Source: Nocardia cyriacigeorgica
GTDB lineage: Bacteria > Actinomycetota > Actinomycetes > Mycobacteriales > Mycobacteriaceae
Assembly (NCBI RefSeq): GCF_010868145.1
Contig: NZ_JAAGUY010000033.1
Coordinates: 1-46,859 of the forward strand
Reading direction: 5' to 3'
DNA length: 46,859 nucleotides
Both the position numbers and the translations under genes were made by a program. Below, in pieces: positions 33,624 through 42,103 of this stretch; the first letter of the stretch is position 1, and each line of letters starts with the position of its first letter. Under the pieces are notes generated by a model that searched no databases, had not been told where the DNA came from, and saw nothing but the letters and a program-made list of their open reading frames with translations.

Positions 33624-34382
33624 GTGATGGGTTCGGATTCGCGAGGGGCGGGGCGCGCGACGGCGCAGGAGTTGGCAGAACTGCGGCGCAAAATGGCGGC
33701 GGTGCCCGGGCGTGGCGAATCCGCTGTCGTACGGCCGCCCACCTCGGAAGGAACACCTCGGGAGACATTGCCCGTCCCGTCGGCTCTCGCCGAACTCCTG
33801 CCCGACGGCGGCGTGGTGCGGGGGTCAGTGGTGGCCTACACCGGGGCGGGATCGCTGCTCGCCGGTGTGCTGGCCGCGGTCACCGCGGGTGGCGGGCATG
33901 CGGCGGTGGTCGGTATGCCGCGCCTCGGTTTGCTCGCCGCGGCGGAAATGGGGGCGCGGCTGGAGCGCCTCGCCGTCGTCGCCGACCCGGGGCCGGACCC
34001 GCTGGAGGTGGCCGCGGTGTTGCTCGACGGGCTCGACCTTGTGCTGCTCGGCCTCGGTGACCGAGCCGTCGCCCCCGCCCGGGCCAGAGTGATCGCCGCC
34101 CGCGCCCGCAACAAGGGCGCCACGCTGATCGTCACCGAAGGGCGCTGGCCCGCACCCTCCCTACGTCTTGGCGCCCGGGTCGCCGGCTACACCGGACTCG
34201 GCGCAGGCCGCGGCCGCCTCGACTCCATCTCCCTCGACGTCGAGGTCGCCGGTCGCTCATCGCTGCCGCGCAACGGTCGGATCACCCTGCGCCCGCGCGG
34301 TGGCCGGATGGAATGGGTGTCCCGCGAAACAAGTACCACCGCAAGCGAATCGACCAACGATGTGCGTGAAACCGCATCGTGA
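33624..34382 (+). CDS. imuA: ImuA', RecA-like accessory protein of the mutasome
   Basis: A 252-aa protein of the actinobacterial ImuA' type (Rv3395c-like). A disordered N-terminus (AQELAELRRKMAAVPG) is followed by a RecA-like core (SALAELLPDGGVVRGSVVAYTG, AAVVGMPRLGLLAAAEMGA, LDLVLLGLGDRAV) that lacks a standard Walker A lysine. The C-terminal part is RITLRPRGGRMEW. In mycobacteria it works with ImuB and DnaE2 in error-prone repair. GTG 33624 is preferred because GGAGG is 9 nt upstream; GTG 33618 and ATG 33627 are in frame. It is controlled by the LexA box and coupled to imuB. Confidence 0.88.
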   Translation: MMGSDSRGAGRATAQELAELRRKMAAVPGRGESAVVRPPTSEGTPRETLPVPSALAELLPDGGVVRGSVVAYTGAGSLLAGVLAAVTAGGGHAAVVGMPRLGLLAAAEMGARLERLAVVADPGPDPLEVAAVLLDGLDLVLLGLGDRAVAPARARVIAARARNKGATLIVTEGRWPAPSLRLGARVAGYTGLGAGRGRLDSISLDVEVAGRSSLPRNGRITLRPRGGRMEWVSRETSTTASESTNDVRETAS

Positions 34383-34409
34383 GTGTGCCGCGCCAGCAGG
34401 GCGCAGCCC

Positions 34410-35978
34410 ATGACACGCCGAGCCCGGGTACTCGCGGTGTGGTGCCCGGATTGGCCTGCGGTCGCGGCGGCGGCACTGGGGAAGGTGCCCGCCCACCGGC
34501 CGGTGGCGGTGTTATCGGCGAACAAGGTGGTGGCCTGCTCGGCGATCGCCAGGGCCGACGGGGTGCGGCGCGGACTGCGTCGGCGTGAGGCGCAGGCGCG
34601 CTGTCCGGAGTTGTTCATCGCACAGGCCGATCCGGATCGGGATGCGCGCCTGTTCGAGCCGGTAGTGGCCGCGGTAGACGCTGCGGTGCCCGGGGTGGAG
34701 GTGCTGCGACCGGGGCTGCTGATCCTCGGTGCGCGCGGTGCGGCGCGGTTTTACGGTTCCGAGGAAGCCGCGGCCGAACGCCTCGTGGATGTGGTGGCCG
34801 CGGCAGGCGCCGAAGCTCAGATCGGGATCGCCGACGAACTGTCAACGGCGGTACTCGCGGCGCGGCGCGCCACCATCGTGGCGCCGGGTGCGGGTGCCGA
34901 ATTCCTTGCGGCGCTGCCGATCGGTGAACTCGCCGTCGAACCGGCGTTGGCTGCGCCCGAACGCGTCGATCTGGTGGATCTGCTGCATCGGCTCGGTCTG
35001 CGGCGGGTGGGCGATTTCGCTGTGCTTACCCCGACGCAGGTCGCTTCCCGATTCGGCACCGACGCCATCGCGGCGCACCGCTGCGCCCGCGCCCTGCCCG
35101 AACGCCCACCGTCCGCGCGGACGCCGCCGCGCAACCTGACGGTGGAATTGCGCTGCGATCCGCCGATCGACCGCGTCGACGCCGCCGCGTTCGCCGGTCG
35201 CCTGCTCGCCACCCGCGCCCATGCCGCCCTCTCGGCTGCGGCGGTGGCCTGTACCAGACTCGCGGTCTTCGCCGAGACTGCCGCCGGTGAACATCTCACC
35301 CGGATCTGGCGCTGTGCGGAACCGCTGAGCGCCGACGGAGTCGCCGACCGGGTGCGCTGGCAACTGGACGGCTGGCTCACCCACCGCGACACCGGTGGCT
35401 CCGGCGGACCCACCGCACCGATCACCCTGCTGCGGCTTGAACCGGTCGAGGTGATCCCGGCCGCCGCCCTCCAGCTCGGTCTATGGGGTGATGCGGGCGG
35501 CACCGACGCACGGGCGATGCGCGCCCTTGTCCGGGTACAGGGGCTGCTCGGCGGTGCGGCGGTGCAGGTCGGCGTGCTCAGCGGCGGTCGTGGACCCGCC
35601 GAACGGATCACCATGGTCGCCCTCGGCGACGAACAGGTGCCCGCCACCGATCCCGCGCTGCCCTGGCCGGGTCGTCTGCCCGAACCGGCACCCGCGGTGC
35701 TCATGATGAACCGTCCGCAGGTCCGACTGGAATCCGCCGGTGGTGTCCCGGTACACGTCACCGATCGCGGCCTGTTCAGCGCGACCCCCACCCGGCTGCG
35801 CTGGGGCGGCAAACACTGGGAGCTGACCGCATGGGCGGGTCCGTGGCCGATGGACGAGCTCTGGTGGGCCTCGGGATCCGCACCCGCTGCTCGCGTCCAA
35901 GTCGAGCTACCCGGACCCCACACCCTGTTGCTCATCACCCGCGAGGGGAGCTGGCATGTGGAAGGCCTCTACGAATGA
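34410..35978 (+). CDS. imuB: ImuB, catalytically inactive Y-family polymerase homologue
   Basis: A 522-aa Y-family relative that links DnaE2 to the sliding clamp. It starts RRARVLAVWCPDWPAVAAA, where active Y polymerases carry the metal-binding D-x-D segment; the acidic pair is missing, as in ImuB proteins. LLGLGDR-like helix-hairpin-helix material follows at LVDLLHRLGLRRVGDFAVLT, then the little-finger region and a long C-terminal extension ending ELPGPHTLLLITREGSWHVEGLYE. ATG 34410 is chosen to match the family start; GTG 34383 in frame directly follows the imuA' stop. It is the second gene of the SOS operon. Confidence 0.93.
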   Translation: MTRRARVLAVWCPDWPAVAAAALGKVPAHRPVAVLSANKVVACSAIARADGVRRGLRRREAQARCPELFIAQADPDRDARLFEPVVAAVDAAVPGVEVLRPGLLILGARGAARFYGSEEAAAERLVDVVAAAGAEAQIGIADELSTAVLAARRATIVAPGAGAEFLAALPIGELAVEPALAAPERVDLVDLLHRLGLRRVGDFAVLTPTQVASRFGTDAIAAHRCARALPERPPSARTPPRNLTVELRCDPPIDRVDAAAFAGRLLATRAHAALSAAAVACTRLAVFAETAAGEHLTRIWRCAEPLSADGVADRVRWQLDGWLTHRDTGGSGGPTAPITLLRLEPVEVIPAAALQLGLWGDAGGTDARAMRALVRVQGLLGGAAVQVGVLSGGRGPAERITMVALGDEQVPATDPALPWPGRLPEPAPAVLMMNRPQVRLESAGGVPVHVTDRGLFSATPTRLRWGGKHWELTAWAGPWPMDELWWASGSAPAARVQVELPGPHTLLLITREGSWHVEGLYE

Positions 35979-36099
35979 GGTGCCGTTTCGCCGCCTCCGT
36001 GGACGGTCCATTTCTTTCCGCTGACAGGTCGCTGGTGCGCCACCGGTGTGTGGCAGATCATCGCCCTTCGCCCGCTACCCGCCGGTACCCTCGAAAATC

Positions 36100-36855
36100 G
36101 TGGATCTGACGACGGCCAGGGTCGCGCTCGGCGACGTGCTGATCGCCTACCGGGACTCCGGGGCGGTCGCGGTCGACGATGTCCCGGTCGTGCTGGTGCA
36201 CGGTATGGGCGGAGACGGCCACACCTGGGATCGGTTCGCCCGCGAACTGGTGCGGGCGGGACGCCGGGTCATCATTCCCGACCTGCGTGGACACGGTCGC
36301 AGCGCGCATACCGAGTCCTATCTGTTCGGCGAGTTCGGCGACGATGTGCTGCGGCTGTGTGAGTCCCTCGAACTGGACCGGGTCGACCTGGTCGGGCATT
36401 CACTCGGCGGTTACGCGGTGTCGTGTATCGCGCAGGAACGACCGGGCCTGGTTCGTCGCCTTGTCATGGAGGAATGCCCGCTGCCGCTGCGGTCGGGCAC
36501 CGAGGAACTCACGCTCACGCGCAGGCTGCCGAGTATCCCGGAGCTGTGGCATGCCACCTCCAGTCTGCTCCGCCATCCCCGCGCGGTGCTCGCCTTCGAC
36601 CGGTCGATGACGCGGACCGCGCTCGAACAGTTCCGCAAACCGCATCCGGAGTGGTGGGAGCGGCTCACCGAGATCACCGCCCCGACCCTCGTCCTGCGCG
36701 GCGGCCCCGGCGGCATGGTCGATCCGGACAAACTCGAGATCATGCGCACCTCGGTGCCCGACTGTTCGGTCACCGCCTTCACCTGCGGGCACAGCATCCA
36801 CCGCGACCGCTACCGCGAATTCGCCGCCGCCGTACTGCCGTTCCTCGGTCACTGA
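36100..36855 (+). CDS. Alpha/beta hydrolase
   Basis: A 251-aa soluble serine hydrolase with an intact triad. VLVHGMGGDGHTWD is the oxyanion segment, PDLRGHGRS follows, and the elbow is GHSLGG with Ser101. The acid is probably Asp in GGMVDPDKL, and His lies in TCGHSIHRDRY. The substrate is unknown. The GTG at 36100 is chosen by the start of similarity (DLTTARVALGDVLIAYRDSG); TACCCT 8 nt before it could be a -10, giving a near-leaderless message. It separates imuB from dnaE2 together with the SDR gene. Confidence 0.88.
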   Translation: MDLTTARVALGDVLIAYRDSGAVAVDDVPVVLVHGMGGDGHTWDRFARELVRAGRRVIIPDLRGHGRSAHTESYLFGEFGDDVLRLCESLELDRVDLVGHSLGGYAVSCIAQERPGLVRRLVMEECPLPLRSGTEELTLTRRLPSIPELWHATSSLLRHPRAVLAFDRSMTRTALEQFRKPHPEWWERLTEITAPTLVLRGGPGGMVDPDKLEIMRTSVPDCSVTAFTCGHSIHRDRYREFAAAVLPFLGH

Positions 36856-36884
36856 GAACCGCAGCCGCCGACCGACTCGCCGGA

Positions 36885-37862
36885 TCACCAGTGGGTGCCG
36901 GGAACCCAGCGGGCGGCGCGGCGAAGGGCGGCGCCGGTGGCCTTGCGGGCAGCCGAGCGAGGTCGGGTGTTCGGTTGTGGGGCAACGATTTCAGTGGGTT
37001 CGGGGGTGTCGTCCTGTTCGCCGCGGGCGGCGGGGGAGTCGGGCAGGGCGCGGTAGTAGCGGTGCAGGATGCGGTCGCGCAGGTTCGGGGTGACGATGCC
37101 GCCGTATTCGGCCAGCGTGCCGAGCGGGACGTCGATGCGCTTGGGGCGTTCGCTGAGCGCGCGCACGATGGTGGCCGCGGCCCACTCCGGGGATTCGGAC
37201 GGGCCCTGATTGCCGCTGGGGGTGATCATCGGGGTCCGCACCAGCGGCATGTGAATGGTAGTGAAGGTGACGCCGTCGGCCAGCGTTTCCACTGCGGCCA
37301 CCTCGGTGAATTTGTCCAAGGCGGCTTTGCTGGCCAGATAGGCCGCGAAGCGGGGAGTGGCGACCTGCACGCCCGCGCTACTGATATTGACGATGTGACC
37401 GAACTTGCGCTCGCGCATCTGCGGTAGCAGGGCGAGGGTCATCCGGAGCGCGCCGAAGTAGTTGACCGCCATGGTGCGTTCGAAATCGTGCAGGCGATCG
37501 GTGGAGCGGTGGATGGCGCGCCGGATGGAGCGACCCGCATTGTTCACCAGCATGTCGACGTGGCCGTGCTCGTCGAGGATCGCCTTGACCGCCTGGTCCA
37601 CCGACTCGGAATCGGTGACGTCGCACTGGTATCCGTAGGCGCTGCCGCCGGTGGCGCGGATCTCCTCGACCACGGTCGAGAGTTCGTCGGCGCGGCGGGC
37701 CAGCAGTAACACCACGGCGCCTTTGTCGGCGACGGCGAGCGCTGCCGCCCGGCCGATACCGGAGGAGGCGCCGGTGATCAGGACATGTCGTCCGGTGAGG
37801 TCGCGATTGCGCTGATTGCGCCGGATCTGTTCACGTGCGTCGGCGTCGTCGGCTCGGGTCAT
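36885..37862 (-). CDS. Short-chain dehydrogenase/reductase with basic C-terminal extension
   Basis: A 325-aa classical SDR. The cofactor motif TGASSGIG is at 30-37, NNAG at 107-110, and the catalytic Ser162, Tyr175 and Lys179 are all present (ISSAG; YLASK). After the Rossmann core comes a segment found in lipid-acting SDRs (PKRIDVPLGTLAEYGG) and a basic tail (PRSAARKATGAALRRAARW). Similarity in style is to the SDR half of mycobacterial acyl-CoA reductases such as AcrA1, which also lies near imuB in M. tuberculosis; that link is from memory. ATG 37862 has AAGGAG 6 nt upstream. A perfect palindromic operator lies 29 bp upstream. Confidence 0.9.
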   Translation of the reverse strand: MTRADDADAREQIRRNQRNRDLTGRHVLITGASSGIGRAAALAVADKGAVVLLLARRADELSTVVEEIRATGGSAYGYQCDVTDSESVDQAVKAILDEHGHVDMLVNNAGRSIRRAIHRSTDRLHDFERTMAVNYFGALRMTLALLPQMRERKFGHIVNISSAGVQVATPRFAAYLASKAALDKFTEVAAVETLADGVTFTTIHMPLVRTPMITPSGNQGPSESPEWAAATIVRALSERPKRIDVPLGTLAEYGGIVTPNLRDRILHRYYRALPDSPAARGEQDDTPEPTEIVAPQPNTRPRSAARKATGAALRRAARWVPGTHW

Positions 37863-37890
37863 CGCTGCTCCTTCGCAGGTCTGTCGGCAC

Positions 37891-37914
37891 CGAACTTACT
37901 CTGAAGTAAGTTCG
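37891..37914. promoter_or_regulatory. Perfect palindromic operator upstream of the SDR gene
   Basis: Arms CGAACTTACT and AGTAAGTTCG are exact reverse complements around CTGA, 24 bp in total. The shape is that of a TetR-family operator. No TetR gene is within the window's neighbouring genes, so the regulator acts in trans. Confidence 0.75.
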
Positions 37915-37979
37915 ATGCCAAGTGGTTTGTATCACATCTGAAGAACATCGACGCGACGTGTTCGAACACTCGAAATCAA

Positions 37980-37995
37980 TCGAACATATGTGCGA
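37980..37995. promoter_or_regulatory. LexA (SOS) box upstream of the dnaE2 operon
   Basis: TCGAACATATGTGCGA differs from TCGAAC-N4-GTTCGA at one of twelve defined bases. It overlaps GATAAT at 37994-37999, a good -10 whose predicted start falls on the ATG at 38006. A 12-bp palindrome GTGTTCGAACAC at 37958-37969 lies just upstream. Confidence 0.85.
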
Positions 37996-38005
37996 TAATT
38001 GAGCC

Positions 38006-38461
38006 ATGACGGACGATCGGATGGCGGATATCTATGCCGCGGTGCGGCTCGGCGGCGTTGACCAGGAAGTGGCACGGCGTGCGTTGCACACGCTGTGGGA
38101 GGAGCTCGGTGAGTACGGTGATCCGCTACATCGCTGCGTGATCGCCCATCATCTGGCCGATGTGGTGGAGACGGCCGAGGAGGCGCTGCTGTGGGATCAG
38201 CGCGCACTCGCGGCGGTGTTCGCGCCGGGCAGTCCGCTGGATGAGGGTATGCGCGGGTTCCTGCCCTCGCTGTATCTGAACCTGGCCGACAGTCACCGCC
38301 GCGTCGGCGATTTCGACTCTGCCCGAATGCAATTGGCACTCGCCAAAGGGCATCTCGAGGTGCTCGCCAATGATGCCTACGGCCAGGTGATCCGCACCGG
38401 GCTCGATCATGTGTCCGGCGCGCTCGACGCCGGCTCCACCGAACGGCTCAAGGCGAGCTGA
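38006..38461 (+). CDS. SOS-controlled small TPR-like protein upstream of dnaE2
   Basis: A 151-aa soluble, acidic helical protein of unknown function. The sequence has TPR-like pairs: VARRALHTLWEELGEYG, CVIAHHLADVVETAEEAL, then LYLNLADSHRRVGDFDSARMQLALAKGHLEVL. The ATG at 38006 lies exactly 6 bases after a GATAAT -10, with a LexA box overlapping it and no RBS, so a leaderless SOS message is likely. It is 28 bp ahead of dnaE2 on the same strand, making it the first gene of the dnaE2 operon. A role in the damage response is inferred from regulation only. Confidence 0.85.
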   Translation: MTDDRMADIYAAVRLGGVDQEVARRALHTLWEELGEYGDPLHRCVIAHHLADVVETAEEALLWDQRALAAVFAPGSPLDEGMRGFLPSLYLNLADSHRRVGDFDSARMQLALAKGHLEVLANDAYGQVIRTGLDHVSGALDAGSTERLKAS

Positions 38462-38489
38462 TCGGCGTCCGTGATGTGGGGACGATGCC

Positions 38490-41400
38490 ATGGGTTGGAG
38501 TAATGGACCGCCCAGCTGGTCGGAGATGGAGCGTGTCCTGTCCGGGCGGCCGGGCAGGCACGACCCGGAGTCGATGTATCCGGGCGACGGTGGCGACAGC
38601 CCGGCGTGGTCGCGTAAACGTGGTGAGTACCTGGCCGAGGGCGAGGAGCGCCCCCTCGGCCCGGTCATGCCCTATGCCGAACTGCACGCGCACTCGGCCT
38701 ACAGCTTCCTCGACGGGGCGAGCCAGCCGGAAGAACTGGTCGAGGAGGCGGCCCGCCTCGGTCTCGAAGCCATCGCCCTCACCGACCACAACGGCTTCTA
38801 CGGCGTGGTCCGCTTCTTCGAAGCCGCACGGGAATGGGGCATCGCCACCGTCTACGGTGCCGAATTGACCCTCGTCGCACCGGAATCGGTAGCGCCGACC
38901 GCACAACCACAACCATCGCGGTCGGCAAGTCCGGCAGAGGCTCGGCCGCGAACACTTCGGCCGGTCGATGCGACGGATCCGGACACTTCGGCGGATTCCT
39001 CACCGCCAGAAGCGGTGTCGCCGGCACTGCAACCGGCAGGCCGAATCGCGACAGGACATGCCGATGCACCCGACTCCGTCGCGCGGACGGGGGAACCGGA
39101 TCCGGCGGGGATGCATCTGCTGGTGCTGGCCAGGGGGCAGGAGGGGTATCGGCGGCTGTCGCGGGAGATCGCGGCGGCGCATATGGCCGCGGGAGAGAAG
39201 GGGATTCTGCGCTACGACCTGGACACCCTCACCGCGGCGGCGGGCGGGCATTGGCAGATCCTGACCGGATGCCGGAAGGGACAGCTGCGGCAGGCGCTGG
39301 AACAGGATCTGCGGGCGGGAGGGGAGTTGGCGCGATCCGAAGCGGCGCTGCGTGATCTGGTCGATCGTTTCGGCGCCGACCGGGTGAGCGTCGAACTCAC
39401 CCACCACGGGCTCCCCGCCGACGACGAACGCAACGCCCATCTCATCGCGCTGGCCGAGCGGCTCGACCTGCCCGTCGTCGCCACCACCGGCGCGCATTTC
39501 GCCTCCCCGGCCCAGCGGCATCGCGCCATGGCACTTGCCGCGATCCGTTCCCGGCGCAGCCTCGACGAGATCGCGGGGTGGCTGGCCCCCACCGGCGGCG
39601 CGCATCTGCGGTCGGGTGCGGAAATGGCGCGGTTGTTCGCCGACTGTCCGCAGGCCATCACCAACGCGGTCGCCCTCGCCCGCGAATGCGCCTTCGACCT
39701 GCACCTGATCGCGCCGGAGTTGCCGCCGTTCCCGGTGCCTGAAGGGCACGACGAGGATTCCTGGCTGCGGGATCTCACCTTCAAAGGAGCTGCCGAACGC
39801 TACGGAACGCCACAGCGCAACCCAGCCGCGTACCGGCAGATCGAGCACGAACTCGCGGTGATCACCGAGATGAAGTTTCCCGGCTACTTCCTTGTGGTGC
39901 ACGACATCGTGATGTTCTGCAAGAACAACGACATCCTGTGCCAGGGCCGGGGATCGGCGGCCAATTCGGCGGTCTGCTACGCCATTGGCATCACCAATGT
40001 CGACCCGGTCGCCAACAACCTGTTGTTCGAACGGTTCCTGTCACCCGCGCGCGACGGTCCGCCCGATATCGACATCGATATCGAATCCGATCGCCGCGAG
40101 GAAGCGATCCAGCACGTCTACACCGCGTACGGCCGTGAATACGCCGCCCAGGTGGCCAATGTGATCACCTACCGCGGTAAATCAGCCGTCCGTGACGCGG
40201 CCCGTGCGCTCGGTTTCTCGACCGGCCAGCAGGACGCGTGGAGCAAGCAGGTCAGTCGCTGGAGCGGTGTCGGCGCCGAAACCGGCACCGATATCCCGGA
40301 GCGGGTGCTGGAACTGGCAGCCGATATCGAGGGCCTGCCACGGCATCTCGGCATCCATTCCGGCGGCATGGTGATCTGTGATCGCCCCATCGCCGATGTG
40401 TGCCCGGTGGAATGGGCGCGGATGCCGGGACGCAGCGTATTGCAGTGGGACAAGGACGATTGCGCCGCGGCTGGACTGGTGAAATTCGATCTGCTCGGCC
40501 TCGGCATGCTCTCCGCGCTGCACTACATGATCGATCTGGTGCGCGAACACGAAGGCATCACCGTCGAATTGCACACCCTCGATCTCACCGAAACCGCGGT
40601 GTACGACATGCTTTCGCGCGCCGATTCGATCGGCGTGTTCCAGGTGGAGTCGCGCGCTCAGATGGCCACGTTGCCCCGGCTGAAACCGCGTGTGTTCTAC
40701 GACCTGGTGGTCGAGGTGGCGCTGATCCGGCCCGGCCCTATTCAAGGTGGTTCGGTGCATCCGTATATTCGCCGCCGCAACAAGAAAGAGAAGTGGAACT
40801 ACGACCATCCCTCGCTGGAGAAAACGCTGGAGCGCACCTACGGCGTACCGCTGTTTCAGGAACAGCTCATGCAGATAGCGGTCGACGTCGCCGGATTCAC
40901 CGAAGCCGAAGCCGATCAATTGCGTCGCGCCATGGGGTCCAAACGGTCACCCGAACGTATGGAGCGGCTCAAGGCGCGGCTCTACCAGGGCATGCGTGAT
41001 CTGCACGGCATCACCGGTGAGGTCGCCGATCGCATCTACGAGAAACTGTATGCCTTCGCGAATTTCGGTTTCCCGGAAAGTCATTCGCAGAGCTTCGCCG
41101 CGCTTGTGTTCTATTCGGCATGGTTCAAACTGCATCATCCGGCCGCCTTCTGCGCCGGTTTGCTGCGTGCCCAGCCGATGGGCTTCTACTCACCGCAATC
41201 ATTGGTGGCCGATGCCCGCAGGCACGGTGTCGTGGTGCACGGCCCCGATATCAATGCCAGCCGTGCCGAACCCACCCTCGAACAGCGCGGCACCCAGGTG
41301 CGGCTCGGGCTCGCCGCGGTCCGCTACATCGGCGACGAGCTCGCCGCGAAAATCGTCGCCGCCAGGCAGGAGAGCGGACCCTATATCTCGCTCCTCGATG

Positions 41401-42059
41401 TGACCGGGCGAGTGGAACTCACCGTCCGCCAGGCGGAATCGCTGGCGACCGCTGGTGCGTTGGACAGCATCACCACCGCGACCTCGGCGGAGGGAGGCGC
41501 GCCCAAGCCGGCATCGGCCGACACGCCCGGCGCACACAGCAGTCTGCGGCGTACCGCCCTGTGGGCAGCGGGCGCCGCAGCGGGCGAACGTCCGGATCGC
41601 CTGCCCGGCATGGTCGCCGCCACCGCCGCCCCCTCTCTCCCCGGAATGAGCGCGCTGGAATTGGCCGCCGCCGATGTCTGGGCCACCGGCATCTCGCCCG
41701 GCAGCTACCCCACCGAATTCCTTCGTGCCGAGCTCGACGCGATGGGCGTGATCCCCGCGGACCGACTGCTGTCGGTTCCCGACGGTTCCCGGGTTCTCGT
41801 CGGCGGAGCCGTCACCCACCGGCAGCGGCCTGCCACTGCCGCCGGTGTCACGTTCCTGAATCTGGAAGACGAGACCGGCATGGTCAATATCGTCTGCTCG
41901 GTGGGCCTGTGGACCCGCCACCGCAGGCTCGCCCAGAGCGCAACGGCACTGATCATCCGCGGCCGGGTCCAGAACGCCGAAGGTGCGGTGAGTGTGCTCG
42001 CCGAGCATCTACAACACCTGGATCTGCGCATGGCAGCCAAGTCTCGCGACTTCCGGTGA
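38490..42059 (+). CDS. dnaE2: Error-prone DNA polymerase DnaE2
   Basis: A 1189-aa C-family polymerase that performs SOS mutagenesis with ImuA' and ImuB. The PHP domain carries YAELHAHSAYSFLDGAS and LTDHNGFYGVVRFFEAAR. The palm has PPDIDIDIESDRREE near 522-536 with catalytic Asp residues. An OB-fold is near the C-terminus (GVTFLNLEDETGMVNIVC). It ends in an ImuB-interacting type tail. Compared with the usual length near 1080, there is an extra Pro/Ser/Ala-rich block of about 70 residues inside the PHP domain (about 128-198) and a smaller one near the C-terminus. ATG 38490 is used; about 55 residues precede the family core. Confidence 0.96.
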   Translation: MGWSNGPPSWSEMERVLSGRPGRHDPESMYPGDGGDSPAWSRKRGEYLAEGEERPLGPVMPYAELHAHSAYSFLDGASQPEELVEEAARLGLEAIALTDHNGFYGVVRFFEAAREWGIATVYGAELTLVAPESVAPTAQPQPSRSASPAEARPRTLRPVDATDPDTSADSSPPEAVSPALQPAGRIATGHADAPDSVARTGEPDPAGMHLLVLARGQEGYRRLSREIAAAHMAAGEKGILRYDLDTLTAAAGGHWQILTGCRKGQLRQALEQDLRAGGELARSEAALRDLVDRFGADRVSVELTHHGLPADDERNAHLIALAERLDLPVVATTGAHFASPAQRHRAMALAAIRSRRSLDEIAGWLAPTGGAHLRSGAEMARLFADCPQAITNAVALARECAFDLHLIAPELPPFPVPEGHDEDSWLRDLTFKGAAERYGTPQRNPAAYRQIEHELAVITEMKFPGYFLVVHDIVMFCKNNDILCQGRGSAANSAVCYAIGITNVDPVANNLLFERFLSPARDGPPDIDIDIESDRREEAIQHVYTAYGREYAAQVANVITYRGKSAVRDAARALGFSTGQQDAWSKQVSRWSGVGAETGTDIPERVLELAADIEGLPRHLGIHSGGMVICDRPIADVCPVEWARMPGRSVLQWDKDDCAAAGLVKFDLLGLGMLSALHYMIDLVREHEGITVELHTLDLTETAVYDMLSRADSIGVFQVESRAQMATLPRLKPRVFYDLVVEVALIRPGPIQGGSVHPYIRRRNKKEKWNYDHPSLEKTLERTYGVPLFQEQLMQIAVDVAGFTEAEADQLRRAMGSKRSPERMERLKARLYQGMRDLHGITGEVADRIYEKLYAFANFGFPESHSQSFAALVFYSAWFKLHHPAAFCAGLLRAQPMGFYSPQSLVADARRHGVVVHGPDINASRAEPTLEQRGTQVRLGLAAVRYIGDELAAKIVAARQESGPYISLLDVTGRVELTVRQAESLATAGALDSITTATSAEGGAPKPASADTPGAHSSLRRTALWAAGAAAGERPDRLPGMVAATAAPSLPGMSALELAAADVWATGISPGSYPTEFLRAELDAMGVIPADRLLSVPDGSRVLVGGAVTHRQRPATAAGVTFLNLEDETGMVNIVCSVGLWTRHRRLAQSATALIIRGRVQNAEGAVSVLAEHLQHLDLRMAAKSRDFR

Positions 42060-42103
42060 TCGAGAAGCGTGTCGTGACCGAGACGAGCCGCTACGCTGCG
42101 ACC

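Noticed and set aside
37958..37969. GTGTTCGAACAC as a second LexA box
   Set aside because: It contains LexA half-sites, but they overlap with no 4-base spacer, so it does not fit the consensus.
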